Shown here one piece after another: positions 16,759 through 25,658 of a stretch of 64,000 nucleotides of DNA. This stretch comes from Pontibacter indicus. GTDB taxonomy: Bacteria > Bacteroidota > Bacteroidia > Cytophagales > Hymenobacteraceae. Below the pieces are notes generated by a model. The model made no database searches, was not told the DNA's origin, and saw only the letters and a list, made by a program, of their open reading frames with translations. The translations under genes were made by a program, and so were the position numbers. The stretch lies in assembly GCF_900156345.1 (NCBI RefSeq), contig NZ_FTPP01000002.1, forward strand, positions 310,001-374,000. The letters are read 5' to 3'. The first letter of the stretch is position 1. Each line of letters begins with the position of its first letter.

Positions 16759-18615
16759 TTAATTTTCCAGTAGGTTAAATACTGTAATCCCTGCTTTTAG
16801 TTTTTCCAATTTGGGTTGCACGGCCGGGTCGGTAAGGTAGCGGGGCCGGATGGGGACGGGCCGCAGCACCTGCCGGTAGATGAGCTCCTGCACAATGGGA
16901 ATATACTCCTGCCGGATCTTTCCGATCAGAAGCGGCTCCAGCTCGTTGCCCTCTTTCAGGTAATGCAGCAGGTGGACGAGCCCGCGCAGGTATACGGCGT
17001 CCTTCGTAAGCCCACCGCCGCGGTGCACGCGCATGGTCACGTTAAAGGCCGTCTCCTCGCTGAACCTGTACTCCTCTTTAAGCCGCAGGAAATTGTCGCT
17101 AAAGCTGCAGCCTTTGATGAGATGATGCACTGTCACGACGCGTGCAGCCAGTATGCGCAGTCGGTCTTGGTCGAGGCCGCCCACAAGGTATTCGCTCAGC
17201 ACGGCGAGGCCTTCCTGTAGCTCTTCGTAGCCCGGCGCGCCCACATACAGTTGCTGCAGCGGCTGGGCCTTGCCATTGAAGTACGTGAGAATGTGCGTGC
17301 CCACCTCGTGCTGAATCAGCGCCTCGGCGCGGTGTCGCGGTATTTTGGCATCGGTTCCGATGTTTAGCCTGCCTTTGGATACGATTAGCCCGACAATGTC
17401 CTTGCGGATGTCAACCCCCGACTCAAGTGCCGGGTACTGGCTTTTGAGGTAGGCAATTTCGCGCTCGGCCAATGTGGCAAACTCGTCGACAGGTATAAGC
17501 GGCACGTCTTTTTCGCGGGCGGGCTCTGGTATGGCAGCCAGTATGCCTTCGGCCACCTTCAACAGTTGCTCGTCCACGCCGCCAAACAGCTGCAGACTGC
17601 TGTACAGAAAGTGCGGCGTGTTGCGGTCGGCCAGCATGGTCAGGGTCTTGTCGAGCTCGCGGCGCTTGTCTCGGAACAGATAGGCCAGTGTCGGGTCCTC
17701 CACCTTCTCGATGGGAATGTTGTAGAGTTTGCGCTTGAGCAGGTCAGCGTCGATGGGCATGAGGCGGTAGTGGAAGTTGGGAGCCTCTCTGAAGCGTTTC
17801 ACGCGGAACTCCTCCCAAGCCTCGTCGGCATTGATGGGCGTAACCAGCAGCAGAAACCGGAACTGGTCGCTAATGGAAGTGAGCTGCCGGTCGATGCGCC
17901 AGACGGCGGGCACCACGGCCTGCCGGCCCAGCGCCTGAAAGTGCTTGGGATGGTGACTGGTCTGCACGCGCACGAAGTCGAACACGGCCTTTTTGATGGC
18001 GCTCGACACATGGCTGCGCAACGTGCGCTGCAGCAGGGGGTATACCTGCCCCGAGCCGGCCTGGCGATAAATGGGTTTGAGCTCGAGTCCGAGCATCAGC
18101 GTACTGTGCTTTTTCAACTCCTCTTCGCTCATCAGGCTGTTGGGCCCCTCCAGCAAAGTCTGGTTAGAAGCCGTGGTCACCGTAACGGGCAGGTTGCTGA
18201 TCTTGATGCTGGCCAGTTCGTTCTTAAGCGTACGAATGGTGGCGGGCAGTGCTTCTTCAGGTCCGAGCACCCGGAAGGTCGAGCTGTCGGCGGCGCTGTC
18301 GTCGGGAGCGGCCAGGAGCTCGAGTATCATAAAAGCGCCAAACTCATCAGCCATGGCTTTCGCTATCTCGCCTATCAGCTGCCGCAGTTCGGGCGTCTGC
18401 TCTTCGCGGGCAATGATGTAGGCAGCCTCGGCTTTTACGAAGTCGGCGGTGGCATGGTCGGGTTGGCCTGCCGGGTGGCGGAAAAGCACCAGAAAGGGCA
18501 GTGGCCGGTCGATGTGCAGCAGACCTCCCTCGGGCAGTCTTCTGCGCACCTGCCGGCCGCGCTTCAAGCTCCGCACAATGCCTTTGATGAAAATGTCAGA
18601 AATGGTGTCGGTCAT
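16759..18615 (-). CDS. DUF1704 'QEGLA' putative zinc metallocarboxypeptidase
   Basis: This 618-residue protein of the 'flavohemoglobin expression-modulating QEGLA motif' (DUF1704) family carries HEVGTH (about residue 434) and ELQEGLAVLSEY about 30 residues later, giving a zinc site with two His and the Glu of QEGLA. A human DUF1704 protein (KIAA0895L/MATCAP) is known as a tubulin tyrosine carboxypeptidase, so a C-terminal peptide-trimming role is plausible here. The start is set at 18615, where ATGA overlaps the upstream stop; the longer start at 18726 would run 111 bp into the upstream gene. Confidence 0.85.
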   Translation of the reverse strand: MTDTISDIFIKGIVRSLKRGRQVRRRLPEGGLLHIDRPLPFLVLFRHPAGQPDHATADFVKAEAAYIIAREEQTPELRQLIGEIAKAMADEFGAFMILELLAAPDDSAADSSTFRVLGPEEALPATIRTLKNELASIKISNLPVTVTTASNQTLLEGPNSLMSEEELKKHSTLMLGLELKPIYRQAGSGQVYPLLQRTLRSHVSSAIKKAVFDFVRVQTSHHPKHFQALGRQAVVPAVWRIDRQLTSISDQFRFLLLVTPINADEAWEEFRVKRFREAPNFHYRLMPIDADLLKRKLYNIPIEKVEDPTLAYLFRDKRRELDKTLTMLADRNTPHFLYSSLQLFGGVDEQLLKVAEGILAAIPEPAREKDVPLIPVDEFATLAEREIAYLKSQYPALESGVDIRKDIVGLIVSKGRLNIGTDAKIPRHRAEALIQHEVGTHILTYFNGKAQPLQQLYVGAPGYEELQEGLAVLSEYLVGGLDQDRLRILAARVVTVHHLIKGCSFSDNFLRLKEEYRFSEETAFNVTMRVHRGGGLTKDAVYLRGLVHLLHYLKEGNELEPLLIGKIRQEYIPIVQELIYRQVLRPVPIRPRYLTDPAVQPKLEKLKAGITVFNLLEN

Positions 18616-19427
18616 GGCGAGAGGGTTTTGCATACCTGTTCGCGTGCCGCCAAAACAGGTGCTATCGTGCTTTGCAGCGCTTTTCTGATTTCCTGTAGCT
18701 GCGCCTCGTCCGGTTTTCCCGTCCACTCGTCCATAAAAAACTTTTTAAATTCGATGGAGATGACGCAGGCGCGGTCCGGAAAGGTGTCATGGATCCAGCG
18801 CATGAAGTGGCCGCCCTCAAACTTGACATTCTCGCGCACGTCGAGGTGACGGTCCTGGTAGTTGTAGGCTTGCAGCGTCTGGGTAAAGGCCTCGACCACA
18901 GGAGCCCAAAGCTGGCGGTTCATGTTGCCGGTTCCCAGGTTCACTTCGGGGTTTTGCTGCGGGTCTGCCTCGGGCCCTTCGGCGCCATCGCGGCGGTGGT
19001 TGTAGGTATGCAGGTCGTACACCACAAAGCAGCCATGGCGGTCGGCTATACCTTGCAGCATCTCTTTCACATCGGCATAAAACCGGTCGTAGCGGGCCAG
19101 CGACTCCTGCGCCAGTTCTTCGGGTAGATCGTCTTTCCAGACGGTGAGGCCCCAGGCATCCTCGGGCTTCCGGTAAATGGCTTTCTCGCGTGGGCGGTTC
19201 AGGTCCATTTCGAAGCGCGAGTTTAAACCAATGATCTGGTTGTCGGTTATACTTACCCAGCCCGCCGTGAAAGGGTCTTCTTCGCGCAGCCGCTCGTCGG
19301 CGTTAAGCGAGAAAAGGCTGCTGATGTTGTCGCGCACGATATGGCCGTCGTGTATGGCAGTGGCGATAAGGGGGCTTTGGCCGGTAGAAAGGGTATAATA
19401 GGGTGCGGTTTGCTTCGGATCAGGCAT
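18612..19427 (-). CDS. N-formylglutamate amidohydrolase family protein
   Basis: This 271-residue hydrolase of the FGase/HutG-type family (PF05013) cleaves an N-acyl-glutamate-like amide using a metal. Diagnostic stretches are SRFEMDLNRPR (about residue 71), VYDLHTYNHRR (about residue 140) and the late ENVKFEGGHFMRW. No other histidine-degradation gene is near, so N-formylglutamate may not be the real substrate. It is the first gene of the operon and overlaps DUF1704 by 4 bp. The start at 19427 has weak context. Confidence 0.85.
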   Translation of the reverse strand: MPDPKQTAPYYTLSTGQSPLIATAIHDGHIVRDNISSLFSLNADERLREEDPFTAGWVSITDNQIIGLNSRFEMDLNRPREKAIYRKPEDAWGLTVWKDDLPEELAQESLARYDRFYADVKEMLQGIADRHGCFVVYDLHTYNHRRDGAEGPEADPQQNPEVNLGTGNMNRQLWAPVVEAFTQTLQAYNYQDRHLDVRENVKFEGGHFMRWIHDTFPDRACVISIEFKKFFMDEWTGKPDEAQLQEIRKALQSTIAPVLAAREQVCKTLSP

Positions 19428-19659
19428 AAAATCTTTTTGGAAACTTTTACCCGATATTTATACCTAAGGTTATTCTACAGGCATGGTTGTTTAAACCTTG
19501 ATATTCAGTCGCAAACTATTCATAGGCCGGGGCAAAAGCTTAACCTGAAATAGTTTGTAGATTGATCTGAAATAAATAGATTTAAAAGTCTAGAACAAAA
19601 TTAGTTACTATAAAGTATAGCTATATACCAATTGTTTCACCGCAAAAACAGAGGTCCCT

Positions 19660-19842
19660 ATGCGCCATCTTTACAAAAATGTATTGTTAACCATCGCCAT
19701 TTTCTCCGTAATCGTGCTGTCGCATAGCCTCAGAACGGGAACACTAGTACTCACAGAAACACTTGCGCTTGTCCTGTGGTTTGCCATCGGGCTGACCGTA
19801 GCCCTGTTGGTAGGCAAGGCTATACCTGCCCATACCCGGTAA
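19660..19842 (+). CDS. Small two-helix membrane protein
   Basis: This 60-residue ORF has two hydrophobic helices (about residues 7-24 and 31-53) and a basic end. It follows a 230-bp AT-rich gap after the divergent formylglutamate hydrolase gene and precedes the rhomboid gene by 65 bp. No family was recognised. The coding call rests on helix pattern and position. Confidence 0.45.
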   Translation: MRHLYKNVLLTIAIFSVIVLSHSLRTGTLVLTETLALVLWFAIGLTVALLVGKAIPAHTR

Positions 19843-19907
19843 CAACGCTCGCTTTTGCATAATGCATCCGCTGCCTTATCTTTACAGGAAGAGAATAAGG
19901 TTTGCAG

Positions 19908-21485
19908 ATGGAAAACAGTTATGCAGCAGTGGCCTCCGAAAAAGAGGATCACCAACTGCTGAAGATTTTAGGAGAGCATGCAGCATACGAGCCGGAAGCT
20001 GTACTGGCCGTGATCGCTGAGATTGAGAAAAGAAACCTACAGGCTCCGGATCTGGAGCAAATAAAGCAGGAAACCCTGCAAGCCCTCGCGCGGCAAGAGC
20101 AGCAGTTCAACCCCGAACCCACAGGGCCGACCTCTTTCACAGATAAATTGAAAGATTTCTGGACACTCTTTGTGCCGCAACAGCACTACTTTGTCACGCC
20201 CATTCTCGTCAATATCAACCTAGTCATTTTTGTACTGCTGGCACTGACAGGCATGCACGTACTCTCGCCCGAGAGTGAGGATCTGGTAAACGCGGGTGCC
20301 AACTTTGGTCCCTATACCTTAACCGGAGAGCCTTGGCGCCTTTTCACGTCCATGTTCCTGCACATTGGCATCATCCACCTGCTCGTGAACATGTATGCAC
20401 TGGCCAGCATAGGCGGTGCGCTGGAGCCCTTGGTGGGGCGCAGGCAGTTTATCACGGCCTACGTGCTGTGCGGACTGGCGGGCAGCCTGGTGAGTCTGTG
20501 GTGGGACCAGCAGCGCATCAGCGCCGGCGCCTCCGGGGCCATCTTCGGCATGTTCGGCATGTTCATGACCATGGTGCTGCTGGAGCGGAGCATGACCTGG
20601 GCCGAGAAAAAAGGCATGGTGTACAACATGCTGGGCGTCATTGCCTTTAACCTGATTTTCGGGCTGCAGGGAGGTATAGACAATGCGGCGCACACAGGCG
20701 GCCTGGTGCTGGGTATCGTGTACGGCGCTGTGCTGATGCTGCGCTCAAAAAGGTACTTTACGCAGCAGTATAACTGGGGTGGCAGCATCGCGACGGTGGC
20801 GCTGCTGCTGGTCGCTTTTGTGGGCCTATACCTGCAGGTGCCGACCGAAAACGCCCGTTACCTGACTGTGCTCGACCGCTTTGGCGAGCGGGAAACAGCA
20901 GCCATGCAGGTGATGAAGGAAATGGAAGTGGATGCCAGCCTGATCAATGGTGGAAAGTACCTGCCGGGGCTGGAGCAAGGTATAGCCCTGTGGGACGAGA
21001 GCATCAAAGAACTGATTGCGCTGCAAGAGTTGCCTGACCTGGGCGAGCAGCAGGCTAAGGAGGTGGAGATCCTGCTGAACTACACGCAACTGCGCAAAAC
21101 CTCCTATACCATGATGCGCGATGACATCCGGAGCAACCAGCCGTGGATGCACCAGAAGCAGCAGCGCGTCCTGTGGGCCATCGGCACCTATGTGCAGGAA
21201 CTCAACAACCTGCGCGAAGGCAAGCCCTCCCAACAGCACGAAGGCGTAAACGACCTCCCGCTGCCGGAAGCGCTGGAAGAAGTCTCGGGCCTTCCGCTGG
21301 TAGCACAACCGCTCATCGTGCTCGACGGCGAAATACTGGAAGGTATAGCAACAGCTGAAGTTGAGGACTACATCTCACCTGAAGAAATAGAGTCGGTAAC
21401 CGTGTTGAAAGATGAACACGCCTTAGCCAAGTATGGCGAGAAAGCCCGGAACGGAGTGATTGAAATTGTTTCGAAGCAGGAGTAG
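19908..21485 (+). CDS. Rhomboid protease with TonB-plug-like C-terminal tail
   Basis: This 525-residue protein has an N-terminal helical cytosolic segment, then a six-helix rhomboid core with FLHIGIIHLLVNMY, the catalytic Ser in SAGASGAIFG (about residue 210) and the catalytic His in NAAHTGG (about residue 262). A charged helical region follows. The last ~60 residues (LIVLDGEILEG, SPEEIESVTVLKD, ALAKYGEKARNGVIEI) resemble the plug motif of TonB-dependent receptors. ATG 19908 is preferred over TTG 19902. A rhomboid carrying a plug-like module is unusual. Confidence 0.88.
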   Translation: MENSYAAVASEKEDHQLLKILGEHAAYEPEAVLAVIAEIEKRNLQAPDLEQIKQETLQALARQEQQFNPEPTGPTSFTDKLKDFWTLFVPQQHYFVTPILVNINLVIFVLLALTGMHVLSPESEDLVNAGANFGPYTLTGEPWRLFTSMFLHIGIIHLLVNMYALASIGGALEPLVGRRQFITAYVLCGLAGSLVSLWWDQQRISAGASGAIFGMFGMFMTMVLLERSMTWAEKKGMVYNMLGVIAFNLIFGLQGGIDNAAHTGGLVLGIVYGAVLMLRSKRYFTQQYNWGGSIATVALLLVAFVGLYLQVPTENARYLTVLDRFGERETAAMQVMKEMEVDASLINGGKYLPGLEQGIALWDESIKELIALQELPDLGEQQAKEVEILLNYTQLRKTSYTMMRDDIRSNQPWMHQKQQRVLWAIGTYVQELNNLREGKPSQQHEGVNDLPLPEALEEVSGLPLVAQPLIVLDGEILEGIATAEVEDYISPEEIESVTVLKDEHALAKYGEKARNGVIEIVSKQE

Positions 21486-21603
21486 GGGGTTACAATAAAG
21501 CAGTTGAGGTTTTGGCCTGATGTATTAATCTCTTAAATGTAGCTGCCTTTACCTGTGCTGCCCAGCCCATCAAGTTATGAATGCGCTAAACGCTTGCAAA
21601 TGC

Positions 21604-21713
21604 TCTTCGGGACTTCCTAATCCCGAAGAATACTGCTGGCGATGTCCAGATCCCCGTGTGCCGTTATAGGCGGGTTTGGAGACTCGCAGCAGTAAGGGCC
21701 TCTATCAGGATTA
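21604..21713 (+). other. Structured gene-free element
   Basis: Within the 525-bp gap 21486-22011 this segment contains nested pairings: TCTTCGGGA/TCCCGAAGA (9 bp, perfect), ACTGCT-GCGA with TCGC-AGCAGT (10 bp with one bulged G) and TAATCC with GGATTA enclosing them. The arrangement looks like a folded RNA or an intergenic mobile repeat. No ORF, promoter or known family was recognised. The rest of the gap holds one CTATACCTG word and nothing else visible. Confidence 0.45.
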
Positions 21714-22011
21714 GTATAAATAACGAATCAGTTTTGCAATTCAGCCAATTCTAAACTCCTAGGTTGGCGGCAACAGTTACACTGTTCCCTTCCTTCCATT
21801 CCTATACCTGCACTTCCCACATTTCCGGGGTGGTAACCTACACCTAACTATCTGCTATAGAGGTAGAATCAAGAAAAGTATAATTTTTTCTGAGCTCCAA
21901 GCAACCTTTCCGAAATCCGTGCATCTATTAGGCAGTGAAAAGCTTCAGAGAGGTACAGCCTGCTGCTGAGCCAACGCACACCTAACCAAAACCATCAAAC
22001 AAAATAAAACT

Positions 22012-22743
22012 ATGAACATCATCAACATCTACAAAGCGGTTGTTGCCCTACTTGTAACGTTTTTCGTGCTGACCAGCCTGACGACCCTGGCGCAGGAGCG
22101 TCGTAACCTGAAGGGCGAGGGAGAGCCAGTGTCCCAAAACAGAAAAATGTCCGGCTTCAAAGGGATCGATGTGAGCGGCGGCTTTGCAGTAGAACTGACT
22201 CAGAGCGGCAGCGAAGGCGTGCGCATTGAGGCCCAGGAAAACCTGCTGGGCAGCATCAAAACGGAAGTAAAGAACGGTGTGCTCCACATCTATACCTCTG
22301 ACAACATCAGCACCAACAAAGGACTAAAGGCTTATGTCTCCATCAAAGAACTGAATGCAATTGATATAAGCGGAGGTGTGAAAGTAAAAGGCAACTCTAC
22401 TTTTAAGTCGGATGCTTTTAAGATGGACCTGAGCGGAGGCTCTAACATAACACTGGCTCTGAACACCAAAAAGCTGACCGCCAACATGAGCGGAGCGAGC
22501 AAAGTGCTGCTGAGCGGCCGTGCCGACGAAGTGCGCATGGATATGTCGGGAGCCTCTAAAGTAGACGCTGTTGAGCTGGAGGCCAAAAACGTGCACGTGG
22601 AAGCCAGCGGCGCCAGCAATGTGAAAGTGTTTGCCAAAAACCAGCTGAACGTAAATGCCTCCGGTGCTACCAAAGTGGCCTACAAAGGCGACCCAAGTGT
22701 TACTTCCAGCGTATCGGCAGCAGCCAAAATTTCTAAAATGTAA
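22012..22743 (+). CDS. Head-GIN domain (DUF2807) secreted protein
   Basis: This 243-residue exported protein has a signal peptide (residues 1-27, TLAQ). A putative auto-transporter adhesin head-GIN domain follows: right-handed beta-helix-like repeats with GFKGIDVSGGF, ISGGVKVKG, DLSGGSNI, NMSGASKVLLSG, DMSGASKVDA and EASGASNVKV. The length is typical. Members are cell-surface or periplasmic with unclear function, probably adhesive. It stands alone and is followed by a strong hairpin terminator. Confidence 0.85.
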   Translation: MNIINIYKAVVALLVTFFVLTSLTTLAQERRNLKGEGEPVSQNRKMSGFKGIDVSGGFAVELTQSGSEGVRIEAQENLLGSIKTEVKNGVLHIYTSDNISTNKGLKAYVSIKELNAIDISGGVKVKGNSTFKSDAFKMDLSGGSNITLALNTKKLTANMSGASKVLLSGRADEVRMDMSGASKVDAVELEAKNVHVEASGASNVKVFAKNQLNVNASGATKVAYKGDPSVTSSVSAAAKISKM

Positions 22744-22765
22744 GAGAATACATCCCGTATAAAGC

Positions 22766-22800
22766 AGAAAAAGGGCAGCCCACTGGGTTGCCCTTTTTCT
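22766..22800 (+). terminator. Terminator between head-GIN gene and convergent M28 peptidase
   Basis: A 17-bp near-perfect stem (AGAAAAAGGGCAGCCCA with one G-U pair) is followed by T-rich sequence on both strands. It can terminate both converging genes. Confidence 0.85.
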
Positions 22801-22820
22801 TTTGTTCTAGTGAGGTATAC

Positions 22821-24200
22821 CTACTGGCGTACCGGAACCGGCAGTACCGGCAGGCTGGTGTGGCCTAGCTCGTCAGTAGCCTGCACAGCGAAGAAGTAGT
22901 TGTCTTTCGAGTATGGCAGCGTTACGTTGGTGTCCTTCACAAAAAACTTCTTGTCCCAGGTCTGGCTGCTGGTTTCGCGCATCAGGATATAGTAGCCCGC
23001 CGGTTTTTTGCCTTTGGAAGGAGCGGTCCAGGTCAGGTCTGTTTTGTTGGTGAGATTGGCGGTGAGCACCCCCACTTTTTCCGGGGCATGCGGCGCGCGG
23101 CCCAGGTTGGCCATGGTGGCCAGGTTCACGGCGGTGTTCTTGCGCAGGTACTCAAAATCCATGAACTCTGTCAGGTCGCCGTACTGCTTGCCGTTCTCTT
23201 TGCGCACATCCTGGTGCTGGTGGTCGAAGTCCTCATTCATCTCGCTCATGCGCACCGCGGCATAGCCCTGCTGGTTAAAGGGCGTGTGGTCGCCGCCGCG
23301 CAGGAAGCGGTCCGGGCGGTAGCCGAGCACCACTTCGATCTGGTCTACATAGGCCTCACCGGTCATTTTCATATAGCGGGCCAGGTTGCGGCTCGGGCCA
23401 TCGTTCTCCGAGCCCAGGGTGCGGCGCAGTCTTGCCTGCTCTTCGGTTTCGTTGGAAGGAGTGGCTTCGCTGAACACCCTAACGCGGGTATTGTCGTGGA
23501 TGCCCATTTCGGCAGAGTAGGAGTTGCCCACAATGTCGTTGTTGAGCACGGCTACCAGGTTCCAGCCCTCTTTCTTCACACGTTCGGCCATGTGGCGGGA
23601 GCCGTACAAGCCCTGCTCTTCGCCCTGGAAGGCCACAAACACCAGCGTGGCTGGGAACTGGCGCGAAGCCATGATGCGGGCCATCTCCATCACGATCGCC
23701 ACACCAGAGGCATCGTCGTTGGCGCCGGGGGCTTTGCTTTTAGCATCCATCACGTCGGTGGCGCGGGAGTCGAGGTGGCCGGCCACGATGATCACGCGGT
23801 CATCACTTGGGTCGGAGCCTTTGAGAGTAGCCACCACGTTGGCCATTTCCACATCCTGCGGGATGCGGCGGCCGTCGGCCTTCACGGTATAGCGGTCCAT
23901 GTCCACGGTCATGCGGCCATTGGAGGCTTTGGCGTATTTCTCAAATTCGGCTTTCACCCACTCGCGGGCGGCGCCTATACCTACTTTTTTGCTGGTCGTA
24001 GTGCTCAGGGAGTGGCGGGTCTCAAACGAAACCATTTTCTCTACGAGCGTTCGCAGGTTGTCTGCCGACACTTCGTTGACCATTTTGTTAATCTCTTCGT
24101 CGTGCGTGGCCGGGGCCTGTGCGAACGCGGTTTGGCTCAGGTATAGCCCTGCCAGCATACAAAGCGCCAGCAGTCGGGTGAACTTCGTTTTGTAAGTCAT
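22821..24200 (-). CDS. Secreted M28 family zinc peptidase
   Basis: This 459-residue aminopeptidase-like exported enzyme has a signal peptide (ending TAFAQ) and an M28 core with the dinuclear zinc ligands: AGHLDS (His), GANDDAS (bridging Asp), FQGEEQG (catalytic Glu plus ligand), LNNDIVG (Asp) and a late His in GGDHTPF. The last ~90 residues form a fibronectin type III-like domain (LTWTAPSKGKKPAGYYIL). It probably trims peptides in the periplasm or outside. It is the only gene between two gaps and is not in an obvious operon. Confidence 0.92.
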   Translation of the reverse strand: MTYKTKFTRLLALCMLAGLYLSQTAFAQAPATHDEEINKMVNEVSADNLRTLVEKMVSFETRHSLSTTTSKKVGIGAAREWVKAEFEKYAKASNGRMTVDMDRYTVKADGRRIPQDVEMANVVATLKGSDPSDDRVIIVAGHLDSRATDVMDAKSKAPGANDDASGVAIVMEMARIMASRQFPATLVFVAFQGEEQGLYGSRHMAERVKKEGWNLVAVLNNDIVGNSYSAEMGIHDNTRVRVFSEATPSNETEEQARLRRTLGSENDGPSRNLARYMKMTGEAYVDQIEVVLGYRPDRFLRGGDHTPFNQQGYAAVRMSEMNEDFDHQHQDVRKENGKQYGDLTEFMDFEYLRKNTAVNLATMANLGRAPHAPEKVGVLTANLTNKTDLTWTAPSKGKKPAGYYILMRETSSQTWDKKFFVKDTNVTLPYSKDNYFFAVQATDELGHTSLPVLPVPVRQ

Positions 24201-24362
24201 TTGTGTGAAAGGAGGTGAGTTGGGTGCTTCGTTGTTTAGGTTTAGATTCTAAATATAAGCAGCATCCGGAAAGAACGGAAAGAAAGGAAGGAGCAAAGCA
24301 AAAACAGGCGCAGGTATATGGGAGAAATTATACTTCGAAAGTAAATCTCCCAAACAATGTGG

Positions 24363-24926
24363 TCAGGTATAAGCCAGTTGACAACGCTCGCCCTCCAGCT
24401 TGTAAAGCTCTGCCTCGACCGCGATACCGTGCTTGGCCTCAGTAAACTCCGACTGGTAGCGCTGCGCCAGTTCGCGCCGCTTCAGCGCTTCCAGAAAACG
24501 GCGGGCATCCTCGCGGCTCTCCAAAATCAGGCCGGGTACCTGCGTAGGCTTGTCGTCGTCGCCTTTGGCCACCATGGTAAAGTATGAGGTGTTGGTGTGC
24601 TTCACGATGCCTGTTTTCACGTTTTCGGCGATCACCTTTATACCAACCATCAGCGAGGTGTTGCCCACATAGTTCACCGAAGCCATCAGCGACACCAGTT
24701 CTCCCACCTCTACGGGCTGCAGAAAATTCACGCCATCCACCGTCACGGTCACACAGTAGTTGCCGGCATGTTTGGCAGAGCAGGCATAGGCTACTTTGTC
24801 CATGAGCGAGAGCAGGATGCCGCCGTGTATTTTGCCGCCGAAGTTGGCATAGCTCGGGATCATGAGTTCGGTAAGGGTGGTGCGGGAGTAGGAAACGGGT
24901 CGTAAAGCAGGTATAGCCATCAGCAT
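24363..24926 (-). CDS. Acyl-CoA thioesterase (hotdog fold)
   Basis: This 187-residue hotdog thioesterase of the YciA/ACOT type hydrolyses acyl-CoA in the cytosol. Key segments are NFGGKIHGGILLSLMDKVAYACS (catalytic loop and helix), VDGVNFLQPVEVGE and VKTGIVKHTNTSYFTMVA. The start is taken at 24926 (MLMAIPA); the longer frame to 25046 runs into the next gene and looks non-coding. The C-terminal ~40 residues are a charged helix. Confidence 0.87.
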   Translation of the reverse strand: MLMAIPALRPVSYSRTTLTELMIPSYANFGGKIHGGILLSLMDKVAYACSAKHAGNYCVTVTVDGVNFLQPVEVGELVSLMASVNYVGNTSLMVGIKVIAENVKTGIVKHTNTSYFTMVAKGDDDKPTQVPGLILESREDARRFLEALKRRELAQRYQSEFTEAKHGIAVEAELYKLEGERCQLAYT

Positions 24927-24976
24927 GCAAGGTATGGTATGGCAAGGTATACGAGGCCGGTAAAGGAGGGGGTACG

Positions 24977-25633
24977 CTATTGCTGCAAATAAGGCCCTAC
25001 TTCGGAGAGCTTGAACGAAACAGAAGCACCGTCTATGGAAAGGCAAGCTTCAGGTAGGCCGAGGGAGGCGTGAAACACCAGCTGGTCGTCTTCAAAACCA
25101 ATGCTTAGCTCATCGAAGCCAAACGCAGGTATAGACTCTACCATCGCAAAACAGTCGCTAAAGTCAGGGTCGTCTGAGAAGAGGAGGTACTCAGTCCGGA
25201 TGCGTTCGTTCACCTGCCGGAGCAGGTCGTCGCGTTTATTGTTGAACAGGGATTCGTTCTTGATGGGCAAAAAGTCGCCGTTTTCGAGCTTGTGCAGGGC
25301 ATATTCCCAGGTATAGCGGCCCTTGTAATCAGGCATGCCGGTCGCCACCGATCGGTAATGCTGGTAAGTACAGGTCCTGACGATGATGGGGTCTTCGGAG
25401 CCCGGGTTGTCCTCGTCTTTCTCCTCGCATGCGGTGATCGTGCTGTCGGCCTCTGGCTGGCCTGCTTGTTCGGTTTCGGAAGCGACCGCCGCCATGGAAG
25501 TGTCTAAGGTTGTTTCCTCCGCCGACTCGATCGTGATGCCGTTGGCTTCTGTCAGGCCTCGTTTGCTCTGCTCACAACCCAGGCTCATGCTCAGAAAAAG
25601 CACCGATGGGATCAAAAACGCAAGATTTCTCAT
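24977..25633 (-). CDS. Lipoprotein, possibly RsiV/DUF3298-like
   Basis: This 218-residue protein has a lipobox signal (LSMSLGC), then a Thr/Glu-rich low-complexity linker to about residue 70. The globular domain (YKGRYTWEYALHKLENGDFLPI to VSFKLSEVGPYL) resembles the DUF3298/PdaC C-terminal module, with a terminal strand-helix YL. It is exported and likely anchored to a membrane. The function is unknown and the domain call is tentative. Confidence 0.6.
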   Translation of the reverse strand: MRNLAFLIPSVLFLSMSLGCEQSKRGLTEANGITIESAEETTLDTSMAAVASETEQAGQPEADSTITACEEKDEDNPGSEDPIIVRTCTYQHYRSVATGMPDYKGRYTWEYALHKLENGDFLPIKNESLFNNKRDDLLRQVNERIRTEYLLFSDDPDFSDCFAMVESIPAFGFDELSIGFEDDQLVFHASLGLPEACLSIDGASVSFKLSEVGPYLQQ

Positions 25634-25658
25634 AAAAGGGAAGCAGCAGGTATAGCGC

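Noticed and set aside
17566-18849. 427-codon plus-strand ORF opposite the DUF1704 gene
   Set aside because: It is antisense to a well-conserved metallopeptidase and has low-complexity, non-family sequence; GC-rich codons opposite a real gene explain it.
23088-24146. 352-codon plus-strand ORF opposite the M28 peptidase
   Set aside because: It is His/Val-rich shadow sequence with no motif, while the minus strand carries intact zinc ligands and a signal peptide.
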